The position numbers and the translations under genes are program-made. From an uncultured Roseburia sp. (GTDB lineage Bacteria; Bacillota; Clostridia; Lachnospirales; Lachnospiraceae), in the NCBI GenBank assembly GCA_934358955.1, contig CAKRLC010000003.1:1-64000 (forward strand): a stretch of DNA of 64,000 nt, read 5' to 3'. Of this stretch, positions 1 to 8,393 are shown piece after piece (positions within the stretch are counted from its first letter, which is position 1; each line of letters begins with the position of its first letter). The notes under the pieces are model-generated. The model did no database searches, had not been told where the DNA came from, and saw only the letters and a program-made list of their open reading frames with translations.

Positions 1-90
1 TGCGACAGGAAGATTTTTTATTTTTCCAATGTGGCGGAGTCTTACCGGAAATTTTTAGGGCTGATGAAGAGGATGGAACAGAAAGAGTAA
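1..90 (+). CDS. C-terminal end of an upstream gene (partial)
   Basis: The first 90 bases are open in frame 1 and end in TAA at 88-90, giving the last 29 residues of a protein that starts before the window. The tail is charged (ends KRMEQKE) and has no recognisable motif. It lies 13 bases before the flippase gene on the same strand, so it is probably the preceding gene of the same polysaccharide operon. Function cannot be assigned. Confidence 0.6.
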   Translation, partial: CDRKIFYFSNVAESYRKFLGLMKRMEQKE

Positions 91-103
91 AGAGAGAAGA
101 ACA

Positions 104-1516
104 GTGGAAGACAATAAAGTAATGAAAGCCGGAATCGGCTATACAATTGGAAATTATATGTTGAAGGGATTGAGTTTTCTCACAGTCCCTGTTTTTTCAC
201 GTCTTTTATCCACAGCTGATTATGGCGTATTTAATACATATCTGGCATATCAGACAATTTTATTCCTGCTGGTAGGGCTTGCACTTCATTCCAGCTTAAA
301 AAATGCATGCTATAAATATAAAGATAAATTTAATGCGTATATATCGAACTGTATCTTGATCGCAATCATAAGTCTCGCAGTATGGTTATTGTGTGGAAAC
401 CTGCTTTATCCGTTCTATGGAAAGTGGCTTGGATTTTCCAGACTGGTAGTAAACTTATTGCTGTTAGACAGCTTTGGAACGGCAATGATACAGTTTTTTA
501 ATGTATATGTAGGACTGGATTATCGATATACTTCTTTTTTGAAGATATCAGCAAGTAATGCGCTGATGAATCTTGGAATATCGATTTTTCTGATACAGAC
601 GATTTTTAAAAATGATCGTGCTACAGGAAGAATTCTTGGAAATGCAATTCCGGTTGCATTGATCGCAGTTGTGATCATTACTTATTTTTTCCGTAAAGAA
701 AAACCGAAATATAATGGTGAATATACAAAATATGCGATCACTTATAGTCTGCCATTAATTCCCCATGGCATTTCGCAGGTGATTTTATCACAGTTTGACC
801 GTATTATGATTAAGAACATGGTAGGAAGTTCACAGGCTGGAATTTACAGTTTTGGTTATAATATATTTTCCATCATCAATGTAACGGCTAATTCACTGGA
901 TAATGTGTGGGGACCATGGTTCTATGAAAAAATGGCGAAAAAGAAATATGATGAAATAAAAACCTACAGCAGCAAGTATGCATTTGGGATGTTATTATTT
1001 TCAGGTCTGGTGATGCTTGGCACACCGGAATTGGTGAAAATCCTTGGTGCAAGGGAATATTGGGATGCAATGTATACGGTGATCCCGATCGTTGTGAGCG
1101 GATATTTTATGTTTTTATATACATTTCCGTCTTCTGTGGAGTATTATTATGAAAAGACGAAATATATTGCTCTTGGAACAGGACTGGCAGCTGTGATCAA
1201 TATTATATTAAATAGTATTTTTATTCAGAAATATGGTTATGTCGCAGCAGCCTATACAACGCTTGTGACATATTTTCTTTATTTTATTTTTCACTATATA
1301 ATCTCACTGCGGATTCAAAAGGAAACGGTATTTGAAGCGGGAAAATTAATATCTTATGGTATGGCTGCCATTATAATCGGGAGTGTAACATTGTTACTGC
1401 TTGAGCATTGGCTGATCCGCTGGTGCCTTTTAGCAGCAGGAGGAGTTTTCTTTCTATGGTGGTTAGAGAAAGAGTTTCATCTTACGGAATGGCTGAAAAA
1501 GAAAATCGGTAAATGA
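104..1516 (+). CDS. Wzx-type polysaccharide flippase (MATE/PST superfamily)
   Basis: A 470-residue polytopic membrane protein, the usual length for Wzx/RfbX flippases, with about 12-14 hydrophobic segments over its whole length. The N-terminus (YTIGNYMLKGLSFLTVPVFS) is the typical start of the polysaccharide biosynthesis export family, and the central loop NPVxLIPHG-like stretch (SLPLIPHGISQVILSQFDRI) is also typical. The family moves undecaprenyl-diphosphate-linked repeat units to the outer face of the membrane. The start is GTG at 104 behind AGAGAG. It is followed 47 bases later by licD. A separate ABC exporter lies downstream, so this flippase may serve another glycan or a linkage oligosaccharide. 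Confidence 0.9.
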   Translation: MEDNKVMKAGIGYTIGNYMLKGLSFLTVPVFSRLLSTADYGVFNTYLAYQTILFLLVGLALHSSLKNACYKYKDKFNAYISNCILIAIISLAVWLLCGNLLYPFYGKWLGFSRLVVNLLLLDSFGTAMIQFFNVYVGLDYRYTSFLKISASNALMNLGISIFLIQTIFKNDRATGRILGNAIPVALIAVVIITYFFRKEKPKYNGEYTKYAITYSLPLIPHGISQVILSQFDRIMIKNMVGSSQAGIYSFGYNIFSIINVTANSLDNVWGPWFYEKMAKKKYDEIKTYSSKYAFGMLLFSGLVMLGTPELVKILGAREYWDAMYTVIPIVVSGYFMFLYTFPSSVEYYYEKTKYIALGTGLAAVINIILNSIFIQKYGYVAAAYTTLVTYFLYFIFHYIISLRIQKETVFEAGKLISYGMAAIIIGSVTLLLLEHWLIRWCLLAAGGVFFLWWLEKEFHLTEWLKKKIGK

Positions 1517-1563
1517 CATTCCTGCCAGAAGCATGACAGGATAAATAAGGAAGGAAATAAAAA

Positions 1564-2382
1564 ATGCGCATAGAATTACAGCTTGATGAAATACATGAGA
1601 TTACGTTGGATCTGCTGAAAAAGATAGACAGTCTGACTGCAGAGCTGGGAATCCATTATTATATGGCCTATGGATCTTTAATAGGAACAGTACGTCATAA
1701 AGGATTTATTCCATGGGATGATGACCTTGATATTATGATGCAAAGAGAGGATTATGAGAAATTCCTTGCGTATTGTATACAAAACGAGGAAAAACTGTAT
1801 CCATACCGTATTTTTTCAACAAGAAATAATCCAGACTACCCACATATGATCGCACGCTTCTGTAATGTGGAGTATCCGGTGGAAGTGAACAATGAAATCC
1901 CATGTGGCCTGGGAGTCTTTGTTGATATTTATCCATTAGATGGAATGGGAAATAGCAAAGAAGAATGGCAGAAAATGATGAAACTACGACAGCAGCTGAT
2001 TGCAGGCAGTTATTATGCGACAAGAAAGCAGTTTGAAATACCAAAGAAGAAATATCGGATCGTGGATAAATATCTGCTATATTTGTTTGCAAAGTGGAAA
2101 GGAAAAGATTACTTCCTTAATAAACTTGAGCAGTATAAGAATCGTTTTTCCTGGGATGACAGCAGATATGTCGGATGTATTATATGGGAACCGGAAATGT
2201 TTGAGAAGGAATATTTCAAGGAGACCACACGCTTACCATTTTGTGATATGGAAGTGATGGTGCCAAAGGAATATGACCGATTGCTGAGAACTTCTTATGG
2301 AGACTACATGCAGCTTCCACCAGAAGAAGAAAGACATCCGCAGCACAATTACAGGGCTTATCGAAAAGATGCACAGAAATAA
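1564..2382 (+). CDS. licD: LicD-family phosphotransferase
   Basis: A 272-residue LicD/fukutin-type protein. The signature is clear: MAYGSLIGTVRHKGF (about residues 34-48) followed by PWDDDLDI (50-57), whose aspartates bind the metal. LicD enzymes transfer phosphocholine, or related amino-alcohol phosphates, from a CDP donor to a sugar of a surface glycan at the inner face of the membrane. AGGAAGG lies upstream of the ATG. The next gene, 24 bases downstream, encodes a cytidylyltransferase-like domain fused to a PLP enzyme, which probably makes the CDP donor. No choline uptake gene or choline kinase is visible nearby, so the substituent may be phosphoethanolamine or another amino-alcohol phosphate. 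Confidence 0.9.
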   Translation: MRIELQLDEIHEITLDLLKKIDSLTAELGIHYYMAYGSLIGTVRHKGFIPWDDDLDIMMQREDYEKFLAYCIQNEEKLYPYRIFSTRNNPDYPHMIARFCNVEYPVEVNNEIPCGLGVFVDIYPLDGMGNSKEEWQKMMKLRQQLIAGSYYATRKQFEIPKKKYRIVDKYLLYLFAKWKGKDYFLNKLEQYKNRFSWDDSRYVGCIIWEPEMFEKEYFKETTRLPFCDMEVMVPKEYDRLLRTSYGDYMQLPPEEERHPQHNYRAYRKDAQK

Positions 2383-2406
2383 GGCATGAAATAAAAGGAG
2401 AAAACA

Positions 2407-4224
2407 ATGCAGGCAATTATTTTAGCAGCAGGAATGGGAAAAAGATTAAAAGAACTGACGCAGGACAATACAAAATGCATGGTGAAAGTGGATGGAATTT
2501 CACTGGTTGAGCGGGCGTTGCGACAGCTGGAAAATCTCGGATTAAGCAAAATTGTGATCGTAGTAGGATATGAAGGACAAAAGCTGATCGATTATATCGC
2601 TACACTTGGAATTAAAACGCCGATCGTTTATATTGACAATAAAATTTATGACAAGACCAATAACATTTATTCCCTGGCAATGGCAAAAGAATATATGGTA
2701 CAGGAAGACACACTTTTACTGGAATCGGATATTATTTTTGAAGAGGCAGTTTTAAAAAGCCTGGTGGATGATCCGCGGGATACACTTGCGCTGGTTGATA
2801 AATATGAGCGCTGGATGGACGGAACGGTTGTCAAACTTGATGATCAGGATCGTATCACAGAGTTTATTCCAGGACGCAAATTCCGTTTTGAGGAAAAAGA
2901 CAGTTACTACAAGACAGTAAATATTTACAAATTCAGCAAAAACTTTTCAGAATCTTACTATGTCCCATTTCTGGAAGCATATCAGAAAGCACTTGGAAAT
3001 AACGAATATTATGAACAGGTATTAAGTGTTATCTCCATTTTGGACGAGCCAATTATCAAGGCAAAAAGATTAAATGGGGAGTTATGGTATGAGATCGATG
3101 ATATACAGGATTTAGATATTGCGACCACCTTATTTGCAGAGGATGAGGAAAAAAGATTAAAGCTTATGACAGCACGCTATGGTGGGTATTGGAGATATCC
3201 GAAGCTGCTTGATTTCTGCTATCTTGTAAATCCATATTTTCCACCACAGAAGCTGATGGATGAACTGAAAGCAAATTTCGAAGTTTTATTGACACAGTAT
3301 CCATCTGGAATGGCAGTAAATTCATTGCTGGCTGCTAAAAATTTTGGCGTGCATCAGGATGAAATTGTTGTTGGAAATGGTGCAGCAGAGCTGATCAAAG
3401 CAGTAATGGAAAAATTGGATGGTGCAACAGGATTTGTACGACCTACTTTTGAAGAATATCCGAACCGATATGGGAAGGAATCAGTCGTTTTTTATCCGGA
3501 AAATGCAGATTTCCGTTATACAGCAGATGATTTAATTCACTTTTTTTCAGAACATCCGGTAAAAAATCTGGTGATCGTAAATCCGGATAATCCGACTGGA
3601 AATTATCTGGATCATGAGGAAGTACAGAAATTATTAGACTGGACACGGAAAGAAAGTATGACATTTCTGTATGACGAGTCCTTTGTGGAGTTTGCAGATG
3701 AGGAGAATCAGACATTGATCGAATCAGAATGTCTGAACGCTTATCAAAATCTGATCGTTGTAAAAAGTATTTCCAAGTCATATGGCGTACCGGGACTGCG
3801 TCTGGGTGTACTGGCATCCGGCAACAGAGAACTGATCGCATGGCTGAAAAAAGATGTTGCAATCTGGAATATTAACTCCCTTGCAGAGTATTACATGCAG
3901 ATTGAGGAAAAATATAAAAAAGATTATATTGCAGGATTGAAAAGATTCCGAGAAGAAAGAAAAGATTTCTTAAATAAGCTTGGAAAAATAGACGGAATCC
4001 GGATTTTACCTACGCAGGCGAATTATGTGATGGTGGAACTTGAAAGTGGAATAAAGGCTGGAACGGTAACAAGAAAACTTCTGATGAAAGAGCAGATTCT
4101 TGTAAAGGACCTGTCTCAGAAGGCAGGACAGAGTGGCAGACAGTATTTAAGGATTGCAATTAGAAATCAGGAAGAAAATGAGAGATTACTGACTGCATTA
4201 GACCAGTGCATAAGAGAAGAATAG
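2407..4224 (+). CDS. Fused LicC-like nucleotidyltransferase and PLP-dependent aminotransferase/decarboxylase
   Basis: A 605-residue two-domain enzyme. Residues 1-250 are a LicC-like nucleotidyltransferase: ILAAGMGKRLKELT at the N-terminus, a LLLESDIIF strand and WYEIDDIQDLDIA near its end. Residues 260-605 are a fold-type I PLP enzyme of the HisC/CobD type: VGNGAAELI, NPDNPTGN, YDESFVEF and the PLP-lysine motif SISKSYGVPGLRLG with Lys457. Known relatives include PntC-like fusions for CDP-2-aminoethylphosphonate, and CobD-like phosphoserine decarboxylases feeding CDP-ethanolamine. No phosphonate gene (PepM, phosphonopyruvate decarboxylase) is in view, so I favour a CDP-amino-alcohol donor for the adjacent LicD. 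That is inference. RBS AAAAGGAG precedes the ATG. Confidence 0.8.
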   Translation: MQAIILAAGMGKRLKELTQDNTKCMVKVDGISLVERALRQLENLGLSKIVIVVGYEGQKLIDYIATLGIKTPIVYIDNKIYDKTNNIYSLAMAKEYMVQEDTLLLESDIIFEEAVLKSLVDDPRDTLALVDKYERWMDGTVVKLDDQDRITEFIPGRKFRFEEKDSYYKTVNIYKFSKNFSESYYVPFLEAYQKALGNNEYYEQVLSVISILDEPIIKAKRLNGELWYEIDDIQDLDIATTLFAEDEEKRLKLMTARYGGYWRYPKLLDFCYLVNPYFPPQKLMDELKANFEVLLTQYPSGMAVNSLLAAKNFGVHQDEIVVGNGAAELIKAVMEKLDGATGFVRPTFEEYPNRYGKESVVFYPENADFRYTADDLIHFFSEHPVKNLVIVNPDNPTGNYLDHEEVQKLLDWTRKESMTFLYDESFVEFADEENQTLIESECLNAYQNLIVVKSISKSYGVPGLRLGVLASGNRELIAWLKKDVAIWNINSLAEYYMQIEEKYKKDYIAGLKRFREERKDFLNKLGKIDGIRILPTQANYVMVELESGIKAGTVTRKLLMKEQILVKDLSQKAGQSGRQYLRIAIRNQEENERLLTALDQCIREE

Positions 4225-4240
4225 TACGAGGAGAGACTGC

Positions 4241-5323
4241 ATGGATATTGTAAAAATGTTCCTGTTTTTAGGTGCCATGATTCTGTTGCCATATTTTACG
4301 GGAACAGGGATGTGGCATATCATAGAAAAGAAGAAAGCAAACGAAGTCTGCATGCTGGAAAAATGGAATATGGGCATGGTGCTTATGTATGCTATTTTTG
4401 AAGTGTGGGCTTTGATCGCAACCTTTGGAAGAATTTCCCTGAAAGAAACAACAGTGCTTTATATAGGAACACTTTTTTTGGCAATTTTGATCGGATATAT
4501 TATAAAATTCCGGGAGAAAAGCAGTTGCAAAGTATTACAGAAGAAAGAAAAAAAAGTTATATTGGATTTTTATCACCAAAATCCATGGATCGTCGTTTTG
4601 ATCGTACTTGTTGTAGCAGGAATACTTTATCAGATGATCTATGTGTGTGTAAACATGCATATGGATGATGATGATGCCTATTATGTTGGAATGGCTGTGA
4701 CATCATATTTCAGTAATACGATTTCAGCAAACCATCCATATACGGGGACACCGGTTGATCTAAAGCTGATGGCAAATTATGTGTTGTCACCATATCCGAT
4801 CTTTTGGGCAATGTGGTCGAAGATCTTTCAGCTTCATCCGGCAATTCTGATGAGAAGCATTCTGCCTGCAGTAAACATTGCCTGGTGTTATGCAATATAT
4901 TATCTGCTTGCAAAAGTGCTTTTTAAAAATACAATGCAGCGGATGGAATTTATGTTTATCGTAGTGCTTGCAAATCTTTTTGGAGCCTGTTCGAATATCA
5001 CCAGTTCCATGTTTTTGCTGACAAGGGTCTGGCAGGGGAAGGGAACGATCGCAGCAATCTGTATGCCGCTTCTATGGTATGTATGGATGCGGCTGCGCCG
5101 GGAAAAACATAGAAGCGTACTGTGGTTTTTGATGGCATTTTCCATCATGGGAACATGCCTGTGTTCTTCTATGGCATTATTTCTCTGTCCAATTCTGCTT
5201 GGAAGTTTTGGACTGGAATACCTGATCGAAAAAAAAGACTGGAAAAGTATCGGAAAGTTGATCCTTTGCGTTTTACCATGTCTGGCACTGGCACTGTGTG
5301 AATTATACCTTGTATACAGATAG
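4241..5323 (+). CDS. DUF6077-like membrane protein, N-terminal part (split gene)
   Basis: A 360-residue hydrophobic protein with about eight membrane segments and an acidic cluster MDDDDAYYVGM at residues 141-151, just after a membrane helix. This resembles the first periplasmic/extracellular loop of GT-C glycosyltransferases and of DUF6077 proteins. It ends abruptly inside a hydrophobic stretch (LYLVYR, stop TAG 5321-5323). The following gene is in the same reading frame and looks like the missing C-terminal half, so the two together match a single protein of about 620 residues. Start ATG is behind GAGGAGAG. The likely role is sugar transfer from a lipid donor outside the membrane. That role is inference. 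Confidence 0.65.
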   Translation: MDIVKMFLFLGAMILLPYFTGTGMWHIIEKKKANEVCMLEKWNMGMVLMYAIFEVWALIATFGRISLKETTVLYIGTLFLAILIGYIIKFREKSSCKVLQKKEKKVILDFYHQNPWIVVLIVLVVAGILYQMIYVCVNMHMDDDDAYYVGMAVTSYFSNTISANHPYTGTPVDLKLMANYVLSPYPIFWAMWSKIFQLHPAILMRSILPAVNIAWCYAIYYLLAKVLFKNTMQRMEFMFIVVLANLFGACSNITSSMFLLTRVWQGKGTIAAICMPLLWYVWMRLRREKHRSVLWFLMAFSIMGTCLCSSMALFLCPILLGSFGLEYLIEKKDWKSIGKLILCVLPCLALALCELYLVYR

Positions 5324-5338
5324 ATAAAGTGAGGCAGT

Positions 5339-6121
5339 ATGATAAAAGAAGGATTTGATGCAATGGTTGAGATCTATTCATTGTATTTTAAAAATGGTTG
5401 GTATCTTGCAGTCATTGCAGCAGTAATAATCATCATCTTGTGGATGGACAAAAAGAAAGAAGCCAGATGGCTGCTCATTACATGTGGCCTGATTTGGATT
5501 TTGTTTTTAAATCCGGTTGTGATTGGTCTGATATGTGGAATGAAAGGGTCAGAGACAGGCCGGTTTGTCAGGATATTTTGGATTTTCCCATTTATTCCAG
5601 GCATTGCATATGTAGTGACAAAACTGATGCATAAGCATAAAGTTTATCAGAGAATTCTGATCCTGGCAGGAACTGCAGCAATTTTATTCCTGACAGGTGG
5701 AACGATCTTGTCTAAGGTGAATTTTACAAAAGCGGATAATCTTTACAAACTTCCAGCTGAAGTTATAGAAGTGGCAGATAAGATTGAAGAAAATAAGAAA
5801 GATGAATGGGAACATCCGTGTGTGTTTACAAATTATTATCTGAGTATTTATTTGAGACAATATGACGGAAACATGTATTTGGTATCGGGAAGAGAGCCAA
5901 TAGGAGATAACGGCTATGATCTTCATTGGTATGCATATAATTATGCTGCGGAAGAGATACCATATGATCAGCTTTACCGGGTAGGTGAGCTGGCGTGGCA
6001 AAACGGAGTGGAGATGATCGTGCTGGCTAAATATCAGGTGCAAAGTCAGGCGCTTGAGTCAATAGGATATGAGAAGGTAGATGATACAGAGAATTATTAT
6101 ATATTCCGTTATGAAGGATAA
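5339..6121 (+). CDS. DUF6077-like membrane protein, C-terminal part (split gene)
   Basis: A 260-residue protein with about four membrane helices followed by a soluble C-terminal domain (from about residue 140). The stretch GRFVRIFWIFPFIPGIAYV resembles the 'yWRxFWxxP' region seen in the C-terminal half of DUF6077 proteins. It lies in the same frame as the preceding gene, separated only by TAG at 5321 and TGA at 5330. A GAGG lies 4 bases before its ATG, so separate translation or re-initiation is possible. Either the ancestral gene was broken by stop codons, or the protein now works as two chains. The last gene before a likely internal promoter. Confidence 0.6.
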   Translation: MIKEGFDAMVEIYSLYFKNGWYLAVIAAVIIIILWMDKKKEARWLLITCGLIWILFLNPVVIGLICGMKGSETGRFVRIFWIFPFIPGIAYVVTKLMHKHKVYQRILILAGTAAILFLTGGTILSKVNFTKADNLYKLPAEVIEVADKIEENKKDEWEHPCVFTNYYLSIYLRQYDGNMYLVSGREPIGDNGYDLHWYAYNYAAEEIPYDQLYRVGELAWQNGVEMIVLAKYQVQSQALESIGYEKVDDTENYYIFRYEG

Positions 6122-6149
6122 TTTAAGAAAAATCTAAGAAACTACTAAG

Positions 6150-6178
6150 TTGCGGTCACTCATTATATATATTATAAT
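6150..6178 (+). promoter_or_regulatory. Candidate sigma-A promoter for the phosphoglycosyltransferase operon
   Basis: TTGCGG at 6150-6155 and a perfect TATAAT at 6173-6178 are separated by 17 bases, in the 101-base gap before the initiating sugar transferase. It would make 6223-19774 a transcription unit partly independent of the flippase/LicD genes. Confidence 0.55.
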
Positions 6179-6222
6179 AGAAAGAGTTTTGAAATACAAA
6201 GATAAAGAGGAAGTCGTCTGGA

Positions 6223-7569
6223 ATGAGTCCAAAAGAGCAATATAAACATTTTTTAAATTATGGAGCAAACCTAATCACGCTGCTTGTCGAGGGTGGTTGC
6301 TTTGCATATATGTGGTATCATATTTATGCAGGGCAATATGGATATTGGCGCAGAGGAAACTGGGCAGTTATAGGCTTATATGTGTTGGTGATTTTCTTCT
6401 TCACGAAGGTGTTTGGAGGATACAATATCAGCTATATGCGAATGACGGATGTAGCACTTTCGCATACACTGGCGATATTATTAAGTGGAGTTGTAGGATA
6501 TCTGGAATTAGGGATTATTACCAGGGCATATGTGGAAATAACACCGATGCTTGGTGTCATGGCAGTAGAACTGATATTTATTTTTCCATGGATTTATGCT
6601 ACACGAAAGATCTATACATGGCTCTATCCGGCAAGACAGATGCTTGTTATTTACGGAAACTATTCTCCGGATGAGCTGATCGCCAAGATCAATACAAGAC
6701 GTGACAAATATAATATTTGCGCATCAGTCAGTTATAATATTGGACATGAACAGTTATATCCGATGATAAAAAAATATAATGCAGTCGTACTCTGTGACCT
6801 TCCGGCAGAAGCAAGAAATCAGATCATGAAGTATTGTTATCAGGAATCAGTCAGAACTTATGTAACACCGAAAATATCTGATATTATTTTCCGAGGAGCA
6901 GATGATATTCACTTATTTGATACACCATTGCTTCTTTCCAGAAATCAGGGGTTGTCGATCGATAACCGGATCATAAAGAGAATCTGTGATATTGTGTTAT
7001 CGTTGATCGGTATTGTGCTCGCATCTCCTTTTATGCTGATCATTGCCCTGGCAGTGAAGCTCTATGATGGAGGTCCGGTATTCTATAAGCAGGAACGTCT
7101 TACCATTGATGAAAAGCCATTTATGATCTATAAATTCCGAAGCATGAGCATGGATTCTGAGAAAAACGGAGCCAGACTTGCAGCAAAAGGAGACAAAAGA
7201 GTCACACCGGTCGGAAAGATTATCCGGAATATTCATTTTGATGAATTGCCACAGCTTTTTAATATATTAAAAGGCGATATGTCGATGGTGGGACCGAGAC
7301 CGGAAAGACGGGTGATCGCAGATCAATATGAAGAGGAGATACCGGAATTTGTGCTTCGTACAAAAGTGAAAGCAGGGCTGACCGGATATGCCCAGGTATA
7401 TGGAAAGTACAATACATCACCGTATAATAAATTAAAGTTAGATATTACTTATATTGAAAATTATTCCCTGTGGCTGGATATAAAGATTATGTTACTGACT
7501 TTTAAAATACTGTTCCAGAAAGAAAATACAGAAGGTGTGGATGAAGAGCAGAAAACAGCTTTAAAGTGA
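6223..7569 (+). CDS. Initiating polyprenyl-phosphate glycosylphosphotransferase
   Basis: A 448-residue sugar transferase of the WbaP/EpsL (bacterial sugar transferase) type. Four to five N-terminal helices and a variable region (to about residue 250) precede the catalytic domain. There, KRICDIVLSLIGIVLASPFM is the membrane hairpin, followed by KFRSMSMD, the Asp-Glu dyad D340-E341 in HFDELPQLFNILKGD, and SMVGPRPE. The enzyme transfers a sugar-1-phosphate (hexose or N-acetylhexosamine, not predictable here) from UDP-sugar to undecaprenyl phosphate, the first step of repeat-unit assembly. AAAGAGGAAG lies about 10 bases before the ATG. A second enzyme of this family lies at 57340, so the two probably start different glycans. 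Confidence 0.92.
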   Translation: MSPKEQYKHFLNYGANLITLLVEGGCFAYMWYHIYAGQYGYWRRGNWAVIGLYVLVIFFFTKVFGGYNISYMRMTDVALSHTLAILLSGVVGYLELGIITRAYVEITPMLGVMAVELIFIFPWIYATRKIYTWLYPARQMLVIYGNYSPDELIAKINTRRDKYNICASVSYNIGHEQLYPMIKKYNAVVLCDLPAEARNQIMKYCYQESVRTYVTPKISDIIFRGADDIHLFDTPLLLSRNQGLSIDNRIIKRICDIVLSLIGIVLASPFMLIIALAVKLYDGGPVFYKQERLTIDEKPFMIYKFRSMSMDSEKNGARLAAKGDKRVTPVGKIIRNIHFDELPQLFNILKGDMSMVGPRPERRVIADQYEEEIPEFVLRTKVKAGLTGYAQVYGKYNTSPYNKLKLDITYIENYSLWLDIKIMLLTFKILFQKENTEGVDEEQKTALK

Positions 7570-7599
7570 TTTGAAATATAGCAAAATTGTATTCTATAT

Positions 7600-8391
7600 A
7601 TGGGAGAGAAGAAATTGGAGCAAAAAATAAAGGTTTCCATTATTATGCCAGCATACAATTGCGAAAAATATATAGAAGAGGCAGTTGCAAGTGTGAGAGA
7701 GCAGTCTTATCCGGAATGGGAATTGCTGATCATTAATGATGCATCGAAAGACAGAACCAGTGAGGTGGCAGTAAAGCTTGCAAAAGAAGATGACCGGATC
7801 CGGTATCTGGAAAACGAGGCAAATCTTGGAGTTGCTGGTACCAGGATGCGTGGGGTACAGATGGCAGAAGGAAGCTGGATCGCTTTCTTAGACAGTGATG
7901 ACTGCTGGACTGAGGATAAACTGGAAAAACAGATGAGGGTCATACAGAAGGAGAAAGACGCAGCGATCGTGTTTACCGGTTCGGCTTTTATGAATGAGCA
8001 GGGAGAGCGAAGCAGTTATATTTTACATGTTCCAGAGCAGGTATCTTACAAAAGATTGTTGAAGCAGAACATTATTTCCTGCTCTTCTGTGCTTGTAAAA
8101 AAAGAGCTGGTACTAAAATATGGAATGCCGGAGGGAGATCTGCATGAAGACTTTGCTTTATGGCTTCAGATCTTACGGAATGGAGGCAATGCTTTTGGAA
8201 TCGATGAACCGTTATTGATCTATCGGGTATCTGTAGGGTCTAAATCAGGCAATAAGCTGCATGCAGCGCAGATGCAGATGAGAGTTTACCGTTTTGTGGG
8301 ATTAAAAAAATGGAAAGCAATGTACTATATGATGTGGTACACCGCATTGAATGTAAAAAAATATATGGCAATAAAAAGAAGTTTGGGTTAA
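7600..8391 (+). CDS. Family 2 glycosyltransferase
   Basis: A 263-residue cytoplasmic GT-A fold enzyme. It starts KVSIIMPAYNCEKYIEEAV, has the nucleotide-binding acidic site LLIINDASKD and the metal-binding DxD-like motif FLDSDDCW near residue 95, then DLHEDFALWLQIL, where an aspartate typical of the catalytic base is found. It is similar in layout to WcaA/EpsH-type transferases. Donor and acceptor cannot be told from sequence. It lies 30 bases after the initiating enzyme and ends 2 bases before the next start, so it is in the same operon and probably adds an early sugar of the repeat unit. Confidence 0.9.
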   Translation: MGEKKLEQKIKVSIIMPAYNCEKYIEEAVASVREQSYPEWELLIINDASKDRTSEVAVKLAKEDDRIRYLENEANLGVAGTRMRGVQMAEGSWIAFLDSDDCWTEDKLEKQMRVIQKEKDAAIVFTGSAFMNEQGERSSYILHVPEQVSYKRLLKQNIISCSSVLVKKELVLKYGMPEGDLHEDFALWLQILRNGGNAFGIDEPLLIYRVSVGSKSGNKLHAAQMQMRVYRFVGLKKWKAMYYMMWYTALNVKKYMAIKRSLG

Positions 8392-8393
8392 AC

